Shown in pieces: positions 22,942 through 30,506 of a stretch of DNA of 32,346 bases. Every line of letters starts with the position of its first letter. Position 1 is the stretch's first letter. The notes beneath the pieces were generated by a model, which saw only the letters and a list, made by a program, of their open reading frames with translations, made no database searches and was not told where the DNA came from. This DNA comes from Lachnospiraceae bacterium. Its GTDB lineage: Bacteria; Bacillota; Clostridia; Lachnospirales; Lachnospiraceae. Where the stretch lies: contig JALFLM010000043.1 of assembly GCA_022774705.1 (NCBI GenBank), positions 1 through 32,346 of the forward strand, written 5' to 3'. The translations under genes and the position numbers were made by a program.

Positions 22942-24396
22942 TTATTTCTTTCTTCTCTTAACCCAGATTACAATACCGGTGATCAGTAGAACCGCAGGCA
23001 GAAGGATGACAAAGATCAGTGCCTGGAAGCTGACTGCTGCTGCGCTGGGCGTAATGGTTTCGGATGTCATGGATTTGGCATCAATGGTTACGGAGTTTTC
23101 ATGTTCACACATATATCCGATTGAATTGACCAGCAGATCCACGTTGCTGATATTGTAATTGGATACAAATGGTTCTTCCAGCAGATAAGGTGTGGAGAAT
23201 ACTACCAGCTGTGTGTTCTTATCATCCGCAGTCGTTTCTTCTGCCAGAACAGCCAGATTGAAGGGACCTTCCGCATCATTCTTTTCCTTTTCTGCTGTTT
23301 TGAACTGGCCGTTTTCCGGAATCTTTGCATAAGAAGAATCAGAGGTGGTCAGCAGAGGGGTCTGAGTAACACTGCTGCGGACTTCAGTTTGCTCAATGGC
23401 AGAAGCCTGAATGATGATGGCCGGCGTATTGGAAGACGATGCATCAGAAGTGATGTCATGGCTTCCGTATTCCGGAATCACGTACATGGGGCTCTGGAAG
23501 TAGGAACTGCTGTCTCCTTCAAATACGATGCCGTCCGATGTCTTCATGCCGTAATTTTCCAGAATCCGTTCAAACTGTGTTAATTTACTCTCCGTGTAGG
23601 AGGTAAAAATCAGCGCATGACCGCCGTTTTCCAGATACTGAATGACCATATCCGCTTCATCGGAGGAAAAGTCGGACTGAGGAGCCAGAATCATCAGTAC
23701 ACCGCAGTCTTCGGGAATCGATTCTTCAGACAGGAGAGACAGACTTTTCAGGTCATAATTACTTTTGGTAAGTGCCGTTGTGGCGGTGTCGGAAAGTGTG
23801 ACTTCATCGTGCCCGGTGGTATAGTACAGAACAGGCAGAGTCGAGGAGGTTACATAATCGATAGCAGAGGTGATTTCACCTTCTCCGTCGAAATTCTGGG
23901 TTGTAGTGTAATTGTAGGAAGCATCGTAAGAATAATCGCTTTCATAGATTTCCGAACTGGAAATGGTTTTATAGCGCTGGCCGCTTTCTACGATAACACT
24001 GCCCGCCTGGAGCGTATCAGCGTCATAATTCGATGTAAAAGTCGGATTGGCAACGGGATCCACGTTTTCAACCCTGATATGGTCAGAGAGCTCTTCATAG
24101 CGGTTCAGCAGACGCATCAGAGTATCATCGGTTTTGTCTTCTTCAAACAGGGTATAGATGGTGATATCATCTTCCAGTCCTTTAACGATATCCTTTGTCT
24201 GGTCACTCAGTGTATAGACCTGGCTGCCGCTGATGTCGATATTTTTCATGGTGGATGGCAGTGCATTGACTGCCGTATTCACAATGATGGCAAGTGCGAT
24301 TACAACGCAGGAAAGCATAACGCTGTAGGAACCGTGGTGGGAATTGTTCGTCTTAAACAGCGAAGAAACATAGTTTTTGATCTTATTCCATTTCAT
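22942..24396 (-). CDS. GldG-like ABC accessory protein (ABC_transp_aux)
   Basis: A 484-residue protein with one helix near the N-terminus (SVMLSCVVIALAIIVNTAV) and one at the C-terminus (FQALIFVILLPAVLLITGIV), flanking a large extracytoplasmic domain. The domain has the GldG/ABC_transp_aux pattern: ALPSTMKNIDISGSQVYTLS, ITIYTLFEE, VENVDPVANPTF, VLYYTTGHDEVTLS and LIFTSYTESKLTQFE. It lies 15 bp after the permease gene with GGAGGAGG before the ATG. Its partners are the permease and ATPase upstream and DUF4340 downstream. The substrate is unknown; in Bacteroidota relatives serve gliding, but no gliding genes occur here. Confidence 0.87.
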   Translation of the reverse strand: MKWNKIKNYVSSLFKTNNSHHGSYSVMLSCVVIALAIIVNTAVNALPSTMKNIDISGSQVYTLSDQTKDIVKGLEDDITIYTLFEEDKTDDTLMRLLNRYEELSDHIRVENVDPVANPTFTSNYDADTLQAGSVIVESGQRYKTISSSEIYESDYSYDASYNYTTTQNFDGEGEITSAIDYVTSSTLPVLYYTTGHDEVTLSDTATTALTKSNYDLKSLSLLSEESIPEDCGVLMILAPQSDFSSDEADMVIQYLENGGHALIFTSYTESKLTQFERILENYGMKTSDGIVFEGDSSSYFQSPMYVIPEYGSHDITSDASSSNTPAIIIQASAIEQTEVRSSVTQTPLLTTSDSSYAKIPENGQFKTAEKEKNDAEGPFNLAVLAEETTADDKNTQLVVFSTPYLLEEPFVSNYNISNVDLLVNSIGYMCEHENSVTIDAKSMTSETITPSAAAVSFQALIFVILLPAVLLITGIVIWVKRRKK

Positions 24397-24411
24397 AATT
24401 CTGTCCTCCTC

Positions 24412-25278
24412 CTAACGGCTCCATCTGCGCTTTTCGACAGTCTGTACCGTTAAAAACAGGAAGACTGCGATTACACTGAGATAAAAAACAATGGCAGTTA
24501 CATCAAAAATCTCATTGACAAAGCTGTCCAGATGAGAGGAAAGACAGAGACTGTTTAAAAAGTCAGGAAGCAGTCCCTCAAATGCGGATTTTTTTATAAA
24601 AAACAGGACAGTCAGAATAACACATCCAATCAATCCGCCGGTACCGGCAATGATCCAGTTGTTTGTCATGCACATAATAATGTATGCAGCAATCAGAACG
24701 ATGACGATCAGTCCAACGAAGGAACCGACTGCCGTATCGGGAATCAGGCTGCTGACGCTCTGCATCAGTTCCAGAAGCAGCAGAACGCCTACGGTGCCCA
24801 CACAGGCCAGAATCTGGTTTTCAGTCAGGGAAGAGATGAACAGACCGATGGCGATTGCTGCACAGCCGAACAGGAAAAATGCCAGAAGCATGGAATAGGA
24901 TACCAGCATCTTTGTGGAACCCATGCTTTTCAGAAGCAGAGGGAAAACACAGCTGATCACACATACGAGACCGAATACGGATACCATGGAAAGATATTTG
25001 CCCATAACAATGGAAGAAACCGATACCGGTGAAGTCAGCAGCAGCTGATCCGTCCTGTTTTTCCGTTCTTCGGACATGCTGCGCATGGTCAGAATGGGAA
25101 TGACGATGATAAAGATAAAATTAACGCTTCCGAGAGTCGATGCAAATGACGCATATCCATAGGTCAGATTGATGAATATATAGTAGATTCCGATAAACAG
25201 CAGCATGGCAGCCATTACCAGATAACCGATTACGGAGTTGAAATAGCTCTGCAGTTCACGCTTGTAAATAGCAAACAT
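24412..25278 (-). CDS. ABC-2 type permease (GldF-like)
   Basis: A 288-residue integral membrane protein with six hydrophobic helices. The N-terminus MFAIYKRELQSYFNSVIGYL and the segment ILTMRSMSEERKNRTDQLLL followed by TSPVSVSSIVMGKYL are characteristic of ABC-2 permeases of the GldF/NosY type. It begins five bases after the stop of the ATPase gene and is followed within 15 bp by the GldG-like gene, so the operon is tightly coupled. It forms the membrane channel of the transporter. Confidence 0.9.
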   Translation of the reverse strand: MFAIYKRELQSYFNSVIGYLVMAAMLLFIGIYYIFINLTYGYASFASTLGSVNFIFIIVIPILTMRSMSEERKNRTDQLLLTSPVSVSSIVMGKYLSMVSVFGLVCVISCVFPLLLKSMGSTKMLVSYSMLLAFFLFGCAAIAIGLFISSLTENQILACVGTVGVLLLLELMQSVSSLIPDTAVGSFVGLIVIVLIAAYIIMCMTNNWIIAGTGGLIGCVILTVLFFIKKSAFEGLLPDFLNSLCLSSHLDSFVNEIFDVTAIVFYLSVIAVFLFLTVQTVEKRRWSR

Positions 25279-25283
25279 TGATA

Positions 25284-26303
25284 TTAATCCTCCTGTTCCT
25301 CTTTATTATGTTTCCAGAAATACTTCTTACCGGTATTTTCTGCTTTTTTGCTGTTTTCTTCCAGCTCTTTTTCCGATTCGGTCAGTTCGATGAAAATGTC
25401 TTCCAGAGAACGGCTGGTTGCTTCCATGGAATATACCGGAAGTTCAGCATCGCAAAGGGCAAAAAACAGATCGTCACGGATTTCCGTATTTTTGCTGTAT
25501 TCAATTTCTGCGGATACAAGTTGATTCTCATCTGCTTCGGAAACAGTATAATGGTCCACCTGTTCCAGACGGGAAAGAACCTGTTCCAGCCGGGCTGCGG
25601 GATCCTTTACTGTCAGTTTGATTGTGTTGCTTCCCTCCATCATGGATGCCAGCCCCTCCGGTGTGTCGCTGGCTACCATTTTTCCATGGGAAATGATCAT
25701 GATATGATCACAGATGGCACTGACTTCCGACAGGATATGGGAGCTGAGCAGCACGGTATGTCCCTTTGCCAGATTGCGGATGGTGTCACGCATCTCAATC
25801 ATCTGGATCGGATCCAGACCGACGGTGGGTTCATCGAGGATAATGATATCGGGAAATCCCAGTATGGCCTGAGCCAGCCCCACACGCTGTTTGTAGCCTT
25901 TGGACAGGTTACGGATAAGGCGGTCTTTTACATCGGCGGTGCCGGAAACTTCCAGAGCGTCATCAATGGCAGCAGCCAGGTCTTTTTTCGGTATCTTTTT
26001 CAGTCCTGCGGCAAATTTCAGGTACTCCAGAACTGTCATATCCACATAAAGCGGGGGCAGCTCCGGAAGATATCCGATGCATCTGCGGGCCTCTTCCGGG
26101 TCCTCCAGAATATCAAAACCGTTGATGGTGATACTTCCCTCTGTGGGAGCCAGATAACCGGTCAGCATGTTCATAGTAGTGGATTTGCCGGCGCCGTTAG
26201 GTCCCAGAAAACCGTAAATACGGCCTTCTTCCATGGTAAAGTTCAGATGATCAACAGCCAGATGACCATCGTATTTTTTGGTCAGGTTCTTTACCTCTAT
26301 CAT
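25284..26303 (-). CDS. ABC transporter ATP-binding protein (GldA-like)
   Basis: A 339-residue ATPase subunit, first gene of the four-gene operon. It shows Walker A GPNGAGKST (34-42), a Q-loop region (GYLPELPPLY), the signature LSKGYKQRVGLAQAI, Walker B IIILDEPTVGLDP and the H-loop SSHILSEV. A C-terminal extension (about 225-339) ends with a charged KKAENTGKKYF tail. The frame is open 28 codons further upstream, but the ATG at 26301-26303 is preceded by CAGGAGG and matches where the family begins (MIEVKNLTKKY). It powers the permease encoded next. Confidence 0.93.
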   Translation of the reverse strand: MIEVKNLTKKYDGHLAVDHLNFTMEEGRIYGFLGPNGAGKSTTMNMLTGYLAPTEGSITINGFDILEDPEEARRCIGYLPELPPLYVDMTVLEYLKFAAGLKKIPKKDLAAAIDDALEVSGTADVKDRLIRNLSKGYKQRVGLAQAILGFPDIIILDEPTVGLDPIQMIEMRDTIRNLAKGHTVLLSSHILSEVSAICDHIMIISHGKMVASDTPEGLASMMEGSNTIKLTVKDPAARLEQVLSRLEQVDHYTVSEADENQLVSAEIEYSKNTEIRDDLFFALCDAELPVYSMEATSRSLEDIFIELTESEKELEENSKKAENTGKKYFWKHNKEEQED

Positions 26304-26461
26304 AGTAACCTCCTGTAATTGTTTCGAGTAGTGCAGCAGTTCGGCAGATATTCGTAAAATACTGCAGAACGCTGCCGGATATTTCAAAGAATAGCATAGA
26401 GGTTTTATGTGATGGAATTGTGTCTAAAGTGGTATTATAGTGTGAATTTTGTGTGTCCGGG

Positions 26462-26597
26462 CAGGCGGATGGGGAAGGGGGGGAATGAGACGGCCGTGGG
26501 ATGAAGACGAACTCCTTCTGCGGACTGGGAATGTCCGCAGAAGGAGTTGTCCTCATCCCACGGCCTGAGCTTTGTGACGCTCTTCCCCAGCCGGCTG
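26462..26597. repeat. Long palindromic element, about 135 bp
   Basis: The region 26304-26660 contains no gene. Its main feature is a near-perfect inverted repeat: 26492-26524 pairs with 26534-26565 (one mismatch and one extra base) around a nine-base loop. Outer arms follow: ggatggggaag near 26467-26477 against cttccccagcc near 26582-26592. It carries no T-run on either side, so it is not an ordinary terminator. It may be a MITE-like repeat or a processing site between dapB and the ABC operon. Confidence 0.75.
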
Positions 26598-26660
26598 ATG
26601 GACGGCAAAAATTGCATATGGGGATGGGCGCTTTGATTTGTTTTGATTTGATTTATCCGA

Positions 26661-27419
26661 TCAGCCGATTACGTGGCTCATGTTGTAGTAGCCGGGTTTC
26701 TGTGCGGCGAGGTATTTGGCTGCCTGTACGGCTCCTTTGCCGAAGATGGCTTTGGAGTAGGCGGTGTGTTTGATTTCTACGACTTCGTCCTGACCGCAGA
26801 AGAATACTTCGTGTTCGCCGACGATGGTGCCGCCGCGGACTGCGCTGATACCGATTTCCTTATCGGAGCGTTTTGCACGTTCCTGGGAACGGTCGTATTT
26901 GTAGGTGTATTCGTTGTTCAGAACTTCGTTCATGGCGTCTGCCAGTGCGAGCGCGGTGCCGCTGGGAGCGTCCAGTTTCTTGTTGTGATGTTTTTCTACG
27001 ATTTCCATATCAAATCCGGCACCGGCCAGAACTGTGGCAGCTGCAGCTACCAGTTTCATAATGGTATTTACGCCGAGAGACATGTTGGCGGAACGAAGTA
27101 CCGGGATTTCTCTGCTGGCAGCTTCGGTTTTTGCCAGCTGTTCGGGAGAAAGCCCCGTGGTACACAGAACCAGAGGAAGCTTTTTAGCCAGACAGCCCTC
27201 CAGCAGTCCGTCAACAGCCTTTGCTGTGGAAAAATCAATGACAACATCGGCTTCCACATCACAGTCCTTCAGTGAAGTAAATACAGGATAGGGATTGGAA
27301 ACGGCATCAGGGTTGATGTCAATACCGGCTGCCATGATGCAATCAGAATCCTGTGCAATAATATCGGAAATAACCTGGCCCATGTGGCCGTTGCATCCGT
27401 GCATGATAATCCGTGTCAT
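26661..27419 (-). CDS. dapB: 4-hydroxy-tetrahydrodipicolinate reductase
   Basis: A 252-residue cytoplasmic enzyme, the NAD(P)H-dependent second step of the dihydrodipicolinate branch toward diaminopimelate and lysine. It shows the dinucleotide-binding GCNGHMGQ (8-15), VVIDFSTAKAV, VLCTTGLS, SANMSLGVN and the catalytic/substrate block EKHHNKKLDAPSGTA (about 140-155), then RGGTIVGEHEV. Length is normal. It lies 102 bp after dapA on the same strand, with AAGGAG before the ATG. It should share the lysine-riboswitch transcript. Confidence 0.96.
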   Translation of the reverse strand: MTRIIMHGCNGHMGQVISDIIAQDSDCIMAAGIDINPDAVSNPYPVFTSLKDCDVEADVVIDFSTAKAVDGLLEGCLAKKLPLVLCTTGLSPEQLAKTEAASREIPVLRSANMSLGVNTIMKLVAAAATVLAGAGFDMEIVEKHHNKKLDAPSGTALALADAMNEVLNNEYTYKYDRSQERAKRSDKEIGISAVRGGTIVGEHEVFFCGQDEVVEIKHTAYSKAIFGKGAVQAAKYLAAQKPGYYNMSHVIG

Positions 27420-27521
27420 AATGGTATGCTCCTTGTATCATTTTTCAGCTGTCCGGAGCCGGCAGACAGTGTTTCGTGACCGGCTCATAACAGCTGCCTT
27501 TATTTCAGAATTATTTCGGAA

Positions 27522-28409
27522 TTATTTAAGAAGTCCGTAATTTCTCATAGCTGCAGTCAGTTTTTCCTTATTGGCAGCATCCATGGGGGAGAGAGGCATA
27601 CGGCAGGGACCTGCGTTCCATCCCAGCAGGTTCATGGCTTCTTTAACCGGGATGGGGTTTACTTCGCTGAATAATGCATGAATCAGGGGCAGAGCGTCCA
27701 TCTGAAGCTTTCTTGCTCCTTCTACATCGCCTTCAAAGAACTTTGCACAGATCTCGTGTGTCTGTGTGGGAGCCACGTTGGATAATACGGAGATGACACC
27801 TTTGCCGCCGATTGCAAGGAGCGGAAGGATCTGGTCATCGTTGCCGGAGTAAATATCAATACAGCCGTCAGCCAGCATGGCAAGATCCATAATCTGGGAA
27901 ATATTACCTGAAGCTTCCTTGATGGCAACGATATTGGGTACGTTCTTCGCCAGCTCTACAGCGGTTGCGGGCAGAATATTGCAGCCGGTTCTGCTGGGAA
28001 CATTGTACATAATAATAGGAAGAGATACAGATTCCGCAATCTGGGTATAATGCGCAATGAGACCCTTCTGTGTTGCTTTATTGTAATAGGGGGTAACGAT
28101 CAGAAGTGCGTCTGCACCGTCTTTTTCTGCATCCTGAGACAGCCTGATGGCGGTCTGTGTACAATTGGAACCGGTACCTGCGATAACGGGAACCCGCTTG
28201 TTAACATGTTTGCAGGCAAAACGGATCACATCGGCATGCTCCTCCAGCGTCAGTGTGGAAGATTCACCGGTGGTACCGCAGATGATGATGGCATCGGTTT
28301 TTTTCGCAATCTGATCATCCAGAATCTTCGCCAGTTCCTCGTAATTAACACTTAAGTCTTCATTCATGGGCGTGATCACTGCAACGCCTGCACCTGTAAA
28401 TATTGACAT
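27522..28409 (-). CDS. dapA: 4-hydroxy-tetrahydrodipicolinate synthase
   Basis: A 295-residue TIM-barrel lyase that condenses pyruvate with aspartate semialdehyde. Key residues are present: GTTGES with T46 and T47, Y135 in IMYNVPSRTG with R140, and the Schiff-base K164 in VAIKEASG. Length is typical. The ATG follows AGGAGG. It is the first gene of a leftward dapA-dapB operon and is preceded by a lysine riboswitch with its own terminator (28523-28739), so lysine should shut it off by attenuation. Confidence 0.96.
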   Translation of the reverse strand: MSIFTGAGVAVITPMNEDLSVNYEELAKILDDQIAKKTDAIIICGTTGESSTLTLEEHADVIRFACKHVNKRVPVIAGTGSNCTQTAIRLSQDAEKDGADALLIVTPYYNKATQKGLIAHYTQIAESVSLPIIMYNVPSRTGCNILPATAVELAKNVPNIVAIKEASGNISQIMDLAMLADGCIDIYSGNDDQILPLLAIGGKGVISVLSNVAPTQTHEICAKFFEGDVEGARKLQMDALPLIHALFSEVNPIPVKEAMNLLGWNAGPCRMPLSPMDAANKEKLTAAMRNYGLLK

Positions 28410-28437
28410 AATATATCCTCCTGATATAGATAAAAAT

Positions 28438-28515
28438 GTAACAGCTCAGCAGACATGAGTAATTCTTGGCGAAATACCCTGAAGGGCACGCTGTCATGCT
28501 CTGCTGAATAGTTAC
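28438..28515. repeat. 78-bp inverted-repeat element in the dapA leader
   Basis: Arms gtaacagctcagcagacatg (28438-28457) and catgctctgctgaatagttac (28495-28515) pair almost throughout. The loop holds gggcacgctgtc-type sequence. It sits between the riboswitch terminator and the dapA ribosome binding site. The right arm shares 18 identical bases with 21206-21223, which suggests a dispersed repeat. Confidence 0.6.
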
Positions 28516-28548
28516 AAAAAAAGAGTTAATCGCAGCGGCGAGTAACTC
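28515..28548 (-). terminator. Riboswitch-controlled attenuator upstream of dapA
   Basis: Minus strand: GAGTTACTCGC, loop CGCT, GCGATTAACTC, then a run of eight T. It is an intrinsic terminator just after the lysine aptamer and before dapA, the expression platform of the riboswitch. Confidence 0.85.
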
Positions 28549-28578
28549 CTGTGTCAGCATAGTAATACATAGGACTTA

Positions 28579-28739
28579 TGGGTAGCTCTCCACTTGCGTG
28601 ACAGTCGCATGGATCTTATCCATACGCCCAGACTGTAATCCGCAGCGTTACTCCAGCCTTCGGCATGTGTTCCTTTCCGTTTCGTCAACCGGTGCTGCAC
28701 CGTCGGACAGCGTACTGATAACACACGCAACCTCTACTC
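28579..28739 (-). promoter_or_regulatory. Lysine riboswitch (L-box) aptamer
   Basis: On the minus strand the leader shows conserved L-box blocks in order: AGAGGTTGCG, TCAGTA, GAAAGGA, ATGCCGAAGG, CTGGGC, ACTGTCACG and GTGGAGAGCTACC. Spacing and order match L-boxes of Bacillota such as lysC of Bacillus subtilis. It lies between a consensus promoter and an intrinsic terminator, ahead of dapA-dapB. Confidence 0.88.
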
Positions 28740-28753
28740 TATAATATGTAGAA

Positions 28754-28782
28754 ATGATAGCACGCTTTACAGTAATTGTCAA
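28754..28782 (-). promoter_or_regulatory. Promoter of the L-box/dapA-dapB transcript
   Basis: Minus strand: perfect -35 TTGACA (28777-28782), 17-nt spacer, -10 TATCAT (28754-28759). The transcript would start close to the first base of the aptamer. Confidence 0.8.
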
Positions 28783-28869
28783 CCGGGTGGTTTGAGGAAA
28801 CGCAGCCGCCCGGACTTCTGATTGACAGCCTTTATTACTCAGCTGAAGTCTGAGCAGTTACAAAAAGCC

Positions 28870-28898
28870 TTGTTTTTTCAGAGGGGCTGTATTATAAT
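28870..28898 (+). promoter_or_regulatory. Promoter of the purF-purB transcript
   Basis: -35 TTGTTT (28870-28875), 17-nt spacer, perfect -10 TATAAT (28893-28898). The leader to the purF ATG is about 125 nt. It can form a hairpin aaagt-gcgc/gcgc-acttt (28906-28931) and a second pairing atccgg/ccggat (about 28969-29000). No known riboswitch was recognised. Confidence 0.6.
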
Positions 28899-29028
28899 GC
28901 ACATGAAAGTGTGCGCTGTGCGCGGACTTTTGAAGCAGGATTCAGTAATCCATGACTAATTAGTGAATATCCGGCGGAATATCAGTTATGACGTCCGGAT
29001 TCATAGACCATTGAAAAGAGGAAAACAG

Positions 29029-30480
29029 ATGAATCTGTATGAAAACGGTATGGTAACTCCCCAGGAAGATGCACTTCATGAAGAGTGCGGCGTCTTTGGT
29101 ATCTACGATCTGGACGGAGGAAGTGTGGCCAGAAGTATTTATTACGGGCTGCTGGCTTTGCAGCACCGCGGTCAGGAAAGCTGCGGTATTGCAGTAACAG
29201 ACACCTTTGGACCCAATAAGGTTTATTCCAAAAGGGAGATGGGCCTTGTCAACGAAGCATTTAACAAGGATGATCTGGAAACTTTAAAGGTTGGTAATCT
29301 GGGTGTGGGGCATGTGCGGTACTCAACTGCCGGCAACTCTACCAGAGAGAATGCTCAGCCGCTGGTTATCAATTATATGAAGGGGACCATGGCCATGGCC
29401 CATAACGGCAATCTGGTCAATACTCCAAAGCTCCGCGAAAAACTGGCGAAAAACGGCGCGATTTTCCAGACAACCATTGATTCGGAGATCATTGCCTATA
29501 TGATTGCAAGAGAGCGTGCAAAAACAGGCACGGTAGAAGCTGCTATCGTGAATGCCATGAAGAAGATGGAAGGTGCCTACTCTCTGGTGGTTATGAGCCC
29601 CAGAAAGCTGATTGGCTGCCGTGATCCTTTCGGTTTCAGGCCGCTTGTGATCGGCAAACGGGACAACACCTACATTATGACTTCCGAAACCTGTGCTCTT
29701 GACAGCATCGGAGCAGAGTACATCCGCGATGTGGAGCCCGGTGAGATCGTTACCATCGACAAACACGGCGACATTCATTCCAACACTTCCATGTGTATCA
29801 GCAGAGAGAAGCAGGCAAGATGCGTGTTCGAGTACATTTATTTTGCAAGACCTGATTCAAAGCTGGACAGCGTAAGCGTTTACAATTCACGGCTGACTGC
29901 AGGCCGGATTCTCTATGAGGATTCACCTGTTGAAGCAGATCTCATCGTAGGCGTTCCCGAATCCGGCAATGCGGCAGCGCTGGGCTATTCCATTGCTTCA
30001 GGCATTCCCTACGGCATGGCTTTTGTGAAAAACAGCTACATAGGCCGTACGTTTATCAAGCCTTCCCAGAGTACGAGAGAAAGCAGCGTTCATGTGAAGC
30101 TGAATGTGCTGAAAGAGGCAGTTGAGGGAAAACGCATTGTCATGATCGATGATTCTATCGTCCGCGGTACTACCTGCGGTCAGATCGTCAATATGCTTCG
30201 AGAAGCAGGTGCCAGCGAAGTGCATGTACGTATTTCGTCACCGCCGTTTTTACATCCCTGCTATTTTGGAACAGATGTACCGTCAGAAACGCAGCTGATT
30301 GCTCACGGACGTACCGTTGAGGAAATCAGGGAAATAATCGGAGCAGACAGTCTTGCTTATCTGGATATGAACCGTCTGAGTGAACTGTCGGAGGGCCTTC
30401 CCATCTGTACGGCATGTTTCTCAGGAGATTATCCCATTGAACCCCCGAAAGAAGATATCAGAGGCGAATTTGAAAAATAA
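29029..30480 (+). CDS. purF: Amidophosphoribosyltransferase (iron-sulfur type)
   Basis: A 483-residue enzyme for the first committed step of purine synthesis (PRPP plus glutamine to phosphoribosylamine). The glutaminase nucleophile is C20 in EECGVFGIYD, after a short propeptide that is normally removed. The N-terminal Ntn domain shows ALQHRGQES, VGHVRYSTAG and MAHNGNLVN. The PRPP motif VMIDDSIVRGTT lies near 370-381. Four cysteines placed as in Bacillus-type enzymes (C265, C411, C460, C463) indicate a 4Fe-4S cluster. The frame is open back to GTG 28963, but the ATG at 29029 has an AGAGG site and a proper propeptide length. purB follows after 26 bp. Confidence 0.95.
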   Translation: MNLYENGMVTPQEDALHEECGVFGIYDLDGGSVARSIYYGLLALQHRGQESCGIAVTDTFGPNKVYSKREMGLVNEAFNKDDLETLKVGNLGVGHVRYSTAGNSTRENAQPLVINYMKGTMAMAHNGNLVNTPKLREKLAKNGAIFQTTIDSEIIAYMIARERAKTGTVEAAIVNAMKKMEGAYSLVVMSPRKLIGCRDPFGFRPLVIGKRDNTYIMTSETCALDSIGAEYIRDVEPGEIVTIDKHGDIHSNTSMCISREKQARCVFEYIYFARPDSKLDSVSVYNSRLTAGRILYEDSPVEADLIVGVPESGNAAALGYSIASGIPYGMAFVKNSYIGRTFIKPSQSTRESSVHVKLNVLKEAVEGKRIVMIDDSIVRGTTCGQIVNMLREAGASEVHVRISSPPFLHPCYFGTDVPSETQLIAHGRTVEEIREIIGADSLAYLDMNRLSELSEGLPICTACFSGDYPIEPPKEDIRGEFEK

Positions 30481-30506
30481 GTGTAAGCCGGAAAGGATAA
30501 TAAAGA

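Noticed and set aside
23617-24453. Plus-strand frame opposite the GldG-like gene
   Set aside because: Shadow frame without motif or start signal.
25278-26318. Plus-strand frame opposite the ABC ATPase
   Set aside because: Shadow frame; the ATPase motifs on the minus strand are unambiguous.
26251-26617. Short frames across the palindrome near 26500
   Set aside because: They exist only because the inverted repeat lacks stops; composition is not protein-like.
28565-28740. T-box leader instead of L-box
   Set aside because: The T-box sequence TGGNACC is absent, whereas several L-box blocks occur in the right order.
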